Below, piece by piece: positions 15,374 through 19,961 of a DNA stretch of 19,961 nt. The notes under the pieces were generated by a model. It saw nothing but the letters and a program-made list of their open reading frames with translations. It searched no databases and was not told where the DNA came from. Source of the DNA: an uncultured Collinsella sp. (GTDB taxonomy: Bacteria; Actinomycetota; Coriobacteriia; Coriobacteriales; Coriobacteriaceae); assembly GCA_905210085.1 (NCBI GenBank), contig CAJLVJ010000039.1:1-19961 (forward strand), read 5' to 3'. The translations under genes and the position numbers were made by a program. Position 1 is the first letter of the stretch; every line of letters starts with the position of its first letter.

Positions 15374-16894
15374 GTGGCCCAAGAGACGTTTAGCGATCGC
15401 CTGCGACAGACTATGTCCGATCGCGACGTTCGCCAGTCGGACGTAATCCGCGCATCGGAGATGCTCGGCAAAAAACTCGGCAAGAGTCAGATGAGCCAAT
15501 ATGTGAGCGGCAAGACGATTCCGCGGCGCGATGTGGCAGAGCTGCTCGCCCGCATTTTGGAGGTCGATGTTACCTGGCTGCTCGCCGGTGACGCCGACCA
15601 AGGTGAGACCCCTCCGTCCCATAACGTTGCCAAATCCGAACCTAGTCCCACGGCTCAAATTCCAAGGAGCACCACCATGCGTACTTTTTCTAAATCCACC
15701 AAACTCGAGAATGTCCTGTATGACGTGCGCGGTCCCGTCGTCGACGAGGCAGCCCGTATGGAGGACGAAGGCGAGCGCATCCTCAAGCTCAACATCGGCA
15801 ACCCCGCGCCCTTTGGTTTCCGCACGCCCGATGAGGTCATTAAGGATATGCGCCAGCAGCTGCCCGACTGCGAAGGCTATTCCAACTCGCGCGGCCTGTT
15901 CTCTGCGCGCAAGGCGATCATGCAGTATTCGCAGATCAAAGGCCTGCCCAATGTTCAGATGGAGCATATCTACACGGGCAACGGCGTGTCCGAGCTCATT
16001 CAGCTTTCGATGAACGCGCTGCTCGACAACGGCGACGAGATCCTGATCCCCAGCCCCGACTATCCGCTCTGGACGGCGTGCGCAACCCTTGCCGGCGGTC
16101 ATCCCGTGCACTATCTGTGCGATGAACAGGCGGATTGGTATCCCGACCTGGAGGATATGGAGTCCAAGATCACGAGCGCGACCAAGGCCCTCGTCATCAT
16201 CAACCCCAACAACCCCACGGGCTCTGTCTATCCGCGCGAGGTGCTCGAGGGCATTGTCGAGATCGCGCGCAGGCACCAGCTCATGATTTTTGCCGACGAG
16301 ATCTACGACCGCCTGTGCATGGACGGCTACGAGCACGTCTCCATTGCTTCGCTCGCCCCCGACCTGCCCTGCATTACGTTTAGCGGCCTGTCCAAGTCGC
16401 ATATGATTGCGGGCTATCGCATTGGCTGGATGGTGCTTTCGGGCAACCAGCGCTGCATGAGCGACTTCATCATGGGCGTCAATATGCTCTCTAACATGCG
16501 CCTGTGCTCCAACGTGCCGGCTCAGTCGATTGTCCAGACGGCGCTCGGCGGCCATCAGTCGGTTAACGACTACATCCGTCCTGGCGGCCGTGTCTACGAG
16601 CAGCGTAACTTTGTGTATGAGGCACTCAGCAAGATCGATGGCATCTCGGTGGTCAAGCCGCGCGCGGCGTTCTACATCTTCCCCAAGATGGATGTTAAGA
16701 AGTTCAACATCACCGATGACGAGCAGTTTGCCCTCGACCTGCTGCACGAGAAGAAGATCCTGATCACGCGCGGCGGCGGCTTTAACTGGGCCGAGCCTGA
16801 CCACTTCCGCATCGTGTATCTGCCGCGCATGGAAGTGCTCAAAGAGTCGCTCGAAGATCTCGCCGACTTCTTCGACCATTACCGTCAGAACTAG
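15374..16894 (+). CDS. alaA: XRE helix-turn-helix domain fused to AlaA-type alanine aminotransferase
   Basis: A 506-residue two-part protein. Residues 1-70 are an XRE/Cro-like DNA-binding domain (SQMSQYVSGKTIPRRDVAELLARIL), 71-101 a Ser/Pro-rich linker, and 102-506 a complete class I PLP aminotransferase very close to E. coli AlaA (KLENVLYDVRGPV, KLNIGNPAPFGF, NPNNPTGSVYP, VPAQSIVQTALGG). The PLP lysine is Lys341 in SGLSKSHMIAGYR. AlaA makes alanine from pyruvate and glutamate in the cytosol. Start GTG 15374 has AAGGAGG at 15362-15368. A second start, ATG 15677 with AAGGAG seven bases before it, would yield a stand-alone 405-residue enzyme, the length of E. coli AlaA. The promoter carries an AAATTGAAC array, so the long form may regulate its own gene. 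This is unlike the MocR fusion, which uses a GntR-type domain. Confidence 0.88.
   Translation: MAQETFSDRLRQTMSDRDVRQSDVIRASEMLGKKLGKSQMSQYVSGKTIPRRDVAELLARILEVDVTWLLAGDADQGETPPSHNVAKSEPSPTAQIPRSTTMRTFSKSTKLENVLYDVRGPVVDEAARMEDEGERILKLNIGNPAPFGFRTPDEVIKDMRQQLPDCEGYSNSRGLFSARKAIMQYSQIKGLPNVQMEHIYTGNGVSELIQLSMNALLDNGDEILIPSPDYPLWTACATLAGGHPVHYLCDEQADWYPDLEDMESKITSATKALVIINPNNPTGSVYPREVLEGIVEIARRHQLMIFADEIYDRLCMDGYEHVSIASLAPDLPCITFSGLSKSHMIAGYRIGWMVLSGNQRCMSDFIMGVNMLSNMRLCSNVPAQSIVQTALGGHQSVNDYIRPGGRVYEQRNFVYEALSKIDGISVVKPRAAFYIFPKMDVKKFNITDDEQFALDLLHEKKILITRGGGFNWAEPDHFRIVYLPRMEVLKESLEDLADFFDHYRQN
15664..15679 (+). promoter_or_regulatory. Internal ribosome site and start codon for the aminotransferase alone
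   Basis: AAGGAG (15664-15669) lies seven bases before an in-frame ATG (15677-15679), within the linker between the DNA-binding and enzyme domains. The product would begin MRTFSKSTKLENV, matching the normal N-terminus of AlaA. The site is as strong as the gene's own start site. Confidence 0.7.
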
Positions 16895-16918
16895 TGGGAT
16901 AGAAGCTCCGCACTATGA

Positions 16919-16954
16919 AAAGCTCCCTGCAGTTGTTTTGCTGCGGGGAGCTTT
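16919..16954. terminator. Bidirectional terminator between alaA fusion and def
   Basis: AAAGCTCCC (16919-16927) pairs with GGGAGCTTT (16946-16954), extended inward by GCAG/CTGC with one wobble. T-rich ends follow on both strands (TTTC on +, TTTTC on -), fitting two convergent genes. Confidence 0.8.
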
Positions 16955-16969
16955 CTTGAATCGGCGGAA

Positions 16970-17380
16970 CTAGATCACGATTCCGTTGCAGTGGTCGATT
17001 TCGTGCTGGATGATCTCGGCGGTGTAGCCCGAGAAGTTCTTGATGCGGTGGACGAAGTTCTCGTCCAAATACTCAACCTTAATGCGGCGATAGCGGGTGC
17101 AGGGACGCTCTCCGACGAGCGAGAGGCATCCTTCGCTCGTTTGATAGGCATTGACCTGCTCAAGAATTTGCGGGTTGTACATCAGGAGCGCCCTGTTGCC
17201 GTCCTTTACGCAGATGATGCGTTTGCGCACGCCGATCATGTTGGCGGCGAGGCCCACGCACTCGTGCTCATGCTCGTGGAGCGTATCCAGGAGGTCTTGC
17301 CCAATCACGGCGTCGTCGGGTCCCGCGTCTTCGGAAGGCAGGCGTAAAAAGAACTCGGATTTCATGATGGGCTTAATCAT
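16970..17380 (-). CDS. def: Peptide deformylase, short type
   Basis: A 136-residue polypeptide deformylase. Motif 2 is canonical (SEGCLS, metal ligand Cys85) and motif 3 is canonical (QHEIDH, ligands His126 and His130, catalytic Glu127). Motif 1 reads GLAANMIG, so the oxyanion Gln (Gln50 of E. coli) is Met48; AANMIG is, from memory, the usual form in short clostridial-type relatives. At 136 residues it is shorter than E. coli Def (169). I chose ATG 17380, with GAGGAG upstream; the frame is open further back without a ribosome site. The 9226-9645 paralog has the opposite pattern, keeping Gln but losing Glu. It is divergent from the MFS gene, with 204 bases between. Confidence 0.85.
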   Translation of the reverse strand: MIKPIMKSEFFLRLPSEDAGPDDAVIGQDLLDTLHEHEHECVGLAANMIGVRKRIICVKDGNRALLMYNPQILEQVNAYQTSEGCLSLVGERPCTRYRRIKVEYLDENFVHRIKNFSGYTAEIIQHEIDHCNGIVI

Positions 17381-17584
17381 GGCGGGCTCCTCATGTCTCA
17401 TGCTTTCGTGGACTTTTAATAATAGCGCGGAAGGAAAGCTGCGCGTCCGCGTTACAATCTTTCGACGTTGGACCATGTTGTCAGATTCGTCGTGTACGGC
17501 GTCTGGCGTAAGTCTAGGGCTCATTTTCGCCCTGGACCGTTCCTCTGGGGCGATGCGATTGTCGTTCTAAGAGGAAGGAATTTC

Positions 17585-18997
17585 ATGGGGACCAAATCCC
17601 AAAAGCAAACTCAATCACCGTCGACAGCCTCGGCGATTCTCGTCGTAATGTATGTTGCAGCTTTTGTTGCCGCGTTTAACGAGAACATCATTAACGTGGC
17701 GTTGCACGACATTATGGCGGCCTTTTCGGTGAGTGCCACCACGGCGCAGTGGCTCGTTTCGGGCTACATGATCGTGACGTCGATCTTTACGGCCATCATG
17801 GCCTTTCTGTCCGGCCGTTTCTCGACGCGCAAGCTGCTGTTTTTCGCATGCGGATGCATGGTCGCCGGCGAAGTCCTGTGCCTGCTCGCTCCGTCGTTTA
17901 GCGTTTTGCTGCCAAGCCGTATTTTGCAGGCTGCGGGATCGGGCATCTTGTTCCCGCTCATGATGAACGTGGTGCTGTCTTGCGCCCCGCGCGAGAAGCT
18001 CGGTCTGTATCTGAGCCTGGGCGGTGCCTGCATTACGCTGGGGCCGGCGTTTGGACCCGTGATCAGCGGTCTAATGTGCACGTTGTTTGGCTGGAGGGCG
18101 GTGTTCGTAGTGCCGCTGGTGGGCGGCATTGTGGTCGCTGCGGCGGGCGTAAAGCTTGTTCAGAATGTCGGAGAGCGTTCGAACGCCACGCTTGATATTC
18201 TGTCGGTTGTTTTGCTCGCCGCCGGTATTACGGCATTTGTGTATTCCGTAGGCGAGTTCTCGACCAATCTGATTGCCGGCATCGCGACGCTCTTCGCCGC
18301 CATTGTGCTGCTCGGCCTGTTTGCGGCCCGCCAGCTCAAGCTCGAGCATCCGGTGCTTAACGTGCGTCCCATGGCGAGCGTTCGTTTTTGGCCTGCGTGT
18401 CTGCTTGTGGTGGTGTCGATGATGACGACGTTCTCGATGAGCGTTTTGTTGCCGCTCTATTTTGAGGGCGCATACGGCATGACCGCCCTTGTTGCGGGCT
18501 TGCTCATTTTGCCGGCGATTGCCTGCAATGCCGTGACCTCGATTGTGGGCGGACGCGTGATGGACGCCCGTGGCGCATGGCCGCTGCTGCCGGTCGGCTT
18601 TGCCTTGATCGCCGTGGGGCAGACTGCCATCTCGGTGACGGCGGCAAGCATGGACATCGGCGTCGTCGTGGCGCTGACCGTTGTGGTGTATGCCGGAGTC
18701 GGTTTGGTGCTGAGCCCCTCGCAAACGGCCGGCTTGGAGACGCTGCCTGCCGCTGAGCATCCTCACGGAACAGCATTGCTCAACACGTGGAACATGATTG
18801 CCGCATCGTTTGGCCCGTCGCTGTTTATCGGTCTGCTTTCGAGTTCTGCGGCGACTGCCGGCGCCGCTGGCGTTGCGACCGACGTTGCCCAGGCGATTGG
18901 ATTTGCGACAGCCGTGCGTGTGGCGGCTGTAATTGCCTTGGTCGGATTTGTGGTATCGGTTGTGTACGCTCGCCGCGAGTCGCACATGTCGCATTAA
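17585..18997 (+). CDS. MFS drug-efflux-type transporter (EmrB/QacA, DHA2 family)
   Basis: A 470-residue major facilitator with about 13-14 predicted membrane segments. The first helix carries NENIINVAL, a DHA2 hallmark position; motif A appears as LSGRFSTRKLL (75-85) and antiporter motif C as LGPAFGPVISG (152-162). Relatives pump drugs, bile acids or other lipophilic compounds out in exchange for protons; the substrate is unknown. I chose ATG 17585 because GAGGAAGG lies upstream; the frame continues 39 codons further back into the intergenic region without membrane or domain features. No regulator adjoins it, and no clear terminator follows before the next gene. Confidence 0.88.
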   Translation: MGTKSQKQTQSPSTASAILVVMYVAAFVAAFNENIINVALHDIMAAFSVSATTAQWLVSGYMIVTSIFTAIMAFLSGRFSTRKLLFFACGCMVAGEVLCLLAPSFSVLLPSRILQAAGSGILFPLMMNVVLSCAPREKLGLYLSLGGACITLGPAFGPVISGLMCTLFGWRAVFVVPLVGGIVVAAAGVKLVQNVGERSNATLDILSVVLLAAGITAFVYSVGEFSTNLIAGIATLFAAIVLLGLFAARQLKLEHPVLNVRPMASVRFWPACLLVVVSMMTTFSMSVLLPLYFEGAYGMTALVAGLLILPAIACNAVTSIVGGRVMDARGAWPLLPVGFALIAVGQTAISVTAASMDIGVVVALTVVVYAGVGLVLSPSQTAGLETLPAAEHPHGTALLNTWNMIAASFGPSLFIGLLSSSAATAGAAGVATDVAQAIGFATAVRVAAVIALVGFVVSVVYARRESHMSH

Positions 18998-19081
18998 TGT
19001 GTGCACATAGATTCTGCAGCTAGATTAGCGGGCGACACCATAAACTAATGGACGTTTTGCCGAGAGGCATGAATGTTTTAA

Positions 19082-19117
19082 GCGCAAAGAGTGCGCGACG
19101 GGCCCCGCGAATGGGGC
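19082..19117 (+). other. Two small hairpins in the leader of the RGG-protein gene
   Basis: GCGCA/TGCGC (19082-19086 with 19092-19096) and GCCCC/GGGGC (19102-19106 with 19113-19117) lie in the 152-base gap before the next gene. They could shape the mRNA leader; no known riboswitch or protein-leader pattern was recognised. Confidence 0.25.
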
Positions 19118-19149
19118 GATGATGCCCGAGAGGGCCAAGAAGGAGTCTC

Positions 19150-19961
19150 ATGTCTGAGAACGAAGAGATCATGAACGAGACCGAGAACGAGACCATGGCT
19201 GCTGAGGTTGAGGCAGTCGAGACCGTGGAGACCGAAGCTGCCGAGGTTGAGGCTGCTGACGAGGTTTCCGCCGAGGAGGAGGCCGAGGTTGTCGAGGCCG
19301 CCGTTGATTACGATGACGAAGAGCTGATGGACAAGATGCAGAAGGCCGCCCGCCTGCTGCGTAGCCGTCGCTTTGCTATTTCCAAGGAGGAGGAGGCCAA
19401 GGCCGAGCGCATGGCGAACATCGAGCGCGCCATCAAGCTTCTTGACCTCAAGCCCAAGATGGAGCAGAAGGAAATGTCCGACCTGTTGGGCATGCGCCTC
19501 CGTGAGCTCGACGGCCTGATGGCCGAGGCCGAGGCTGCCGATCTGGTCGGCCGCATCGACGACGCCGAGGGCGATATGCGCAAGATCGTCGTCTTCGCTG
19601 CCGAGGATGCCGCTGAGGGCCTGGTCGAGCTTGCCAACAAGAAGGAGAAACTCCTGCCCGAGCTTTCTTACGAGGAGGCCACCGAGCTGATGGCTGCCCT
19701 TGATAAGGTTATCGCTCCGCTCGTCGCCATGGGTCTGGACGAGGACCGTGGTCCTCGCGGCGGCCGTGACGACCGTGGTGGCCGTGGCGGCGACCGTGGC
19801 GGTCGCGGTGGCTTTGGCGATCGTGGCGGCCGTGGCGGCGACCGCGGCGGTCGCGGTGGCGATCGCGGTGGCCGCGGCGGCTTTGGTGACCGTGGCGGCG
19901 ACCGTGGCGGTCGCGGCGGCTTCGGCGGCAACCGTGGTGGCTATGGTGACCGCGGCGGCAG
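19150..19961 (+). CDS. MarR-like winged-helix protein with RGG-rich tail (3' end outside window)
   Basis: An open frame of 270 codons that runs off the window. ATG 19150 has AAGGAG upstream. Residues 1-58 are strongly acidic (Glu/Ala/Val-rich). Residues 60-195 resemble a MarR-type winged helix: a helical lead-in (MQKAARLLRSRRFA), KPKMEQKEMSDLLGMRLRE as the recognition-helix region, a wing-like LVGRIDDAEGDMRKIVVF, and a closing ELSYEEATELMAALDKVIAPL. From residue 200 on it is almost pure Arg-Gly-Gly with Asp, Phe and Asn (GGRGGDRGG repeats), as in disordered RNA-binding tails. The family match is by eye and not certain. A role in nucleic-acid binding, perhaps RNA-linked regulation, is inference. 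The high-Gly DNA repeat may vary in length between strains. Confidence 0.7.
   Translation, partial: MSENEEIMNETENETMAAEVEAVETVETEAAEVEAADEVSAEEEAEVVEAAVDYDDEELMDKMQKAARLLRSRRFAISKEEEAKAERMANIERAIKLLDLKPKMEQKEMSDLLGMRLRELDGLMAEAEAADLVGRIDDAEGDMRKIVVFAAEDAAEGLVELANKKEKLLPELSYEEATELMAALDKVIAPLVAMGLDEDRGPRGGRDDRGGRGGDRGGRGGFGDRGGRGGDRGGRGGDRGGRGGFGDRGGDRGGRGGFGGNRGGYGDRGG
19747..19961 (+). repeat. Degenerate tandem repeat encoding the RGG tail
   Basis: The DNA alternates CGTGGCGGC, CGCGGTGGC and GACCGTGGC units in 9-15 base steps up to the window end. Codon choice varies between units, so selection appears to act on the protein. The repeat is a likely place for slippage and length change. Confidence 0.75.

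Noticed and set aside
15374..15676. The HTH part as a separate gene overlapping alaA
   Set aside because: There is no stop between the HTH frame and the aminotransferase; the same frame continues, so a fusion with an internal start explains it better.
19668..19931. Proline/arginine-rich open frame on the - strand
   Set aside because: It is the complement of the RGG-coding repeat; the + frame has a ribosome site and an ordered domain before the repeat.
19747..19961. CRISPR-like or minisatellite interpretation of the repeat at the window end
   Set aside because: Units are multiples of three bases, vary in synonymous codons and continue an open frame, so it is a coding repeat with no spacers.

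Overview
The window looks like chromosome of a high-GC, gut-associated actinobacterium of class Coriobacteriia, most likely Collinsella. This is inference from base composition, strong GGAGG-type ribosome sites, a bile salt hydrolase, LAATG-type (class E-like) sortase signals and the style of the proteins; no rRNA or other taxonomic marker is present. All genes read as chromosomal. There is no integrase, transposase, CRISPR array or tRNA.

Layout. Positions 1-77 hold a fragment resembling the segment just before the Walker A motif of PhoH ATPases, cut off by a stop. Next come a MetE-like (YxjG/YxjH-type) zinc methyltransferase and a UraA uracil permease on the + strand, then a convergent Fes-type esterase. 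From 3.76 to 9.03 kb, all on the - strand, lie an AzgA-type purine permease and two tandem paralogous sortase-anchored beta-helix surface proteins. A 15-codon copy of the permease 3' end, with its terminator, sits between the two surface genes and records how the tandem arose. On the + strand follow a peptide-deformylase-like protein lacking its catalytic Glu, a roughly 107-bp palindromic element, and a bile salt hydrolase. A Kup potassium transporter and an EamA-type exporter follow on the - strand, the latter divergent from a LysR regulator. Then come an XRE helix-turn-helix protein fused in frame to an AlaA-type aminotransferase, a second deformylase on the - strand, an EmrB-type MFS exporter, and the start of a MarR-like winged-helix protein with an Arg-Gly-rich tail that runs off the window.

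How the genes relate. Most are single-gene units separated by terminators, not one pathway. Themes are purine, pyrimidine and ion uptake (UraA, AzgA, Kup), life in the gut (bile salt hydrolase, surface proteins) and amino acid metabolism (MetE-like, AlaA). The most unusual items are the HTH-aminotransferase fusion, with a perfectly placed internal ribosome site and an array of AAATTGAAC half-sites in its promoter; the winged-helix/RGG protein; the two deformylase paralogs that each lack a different active-site residue; and the permease-tail scar between the surface-protein genes.
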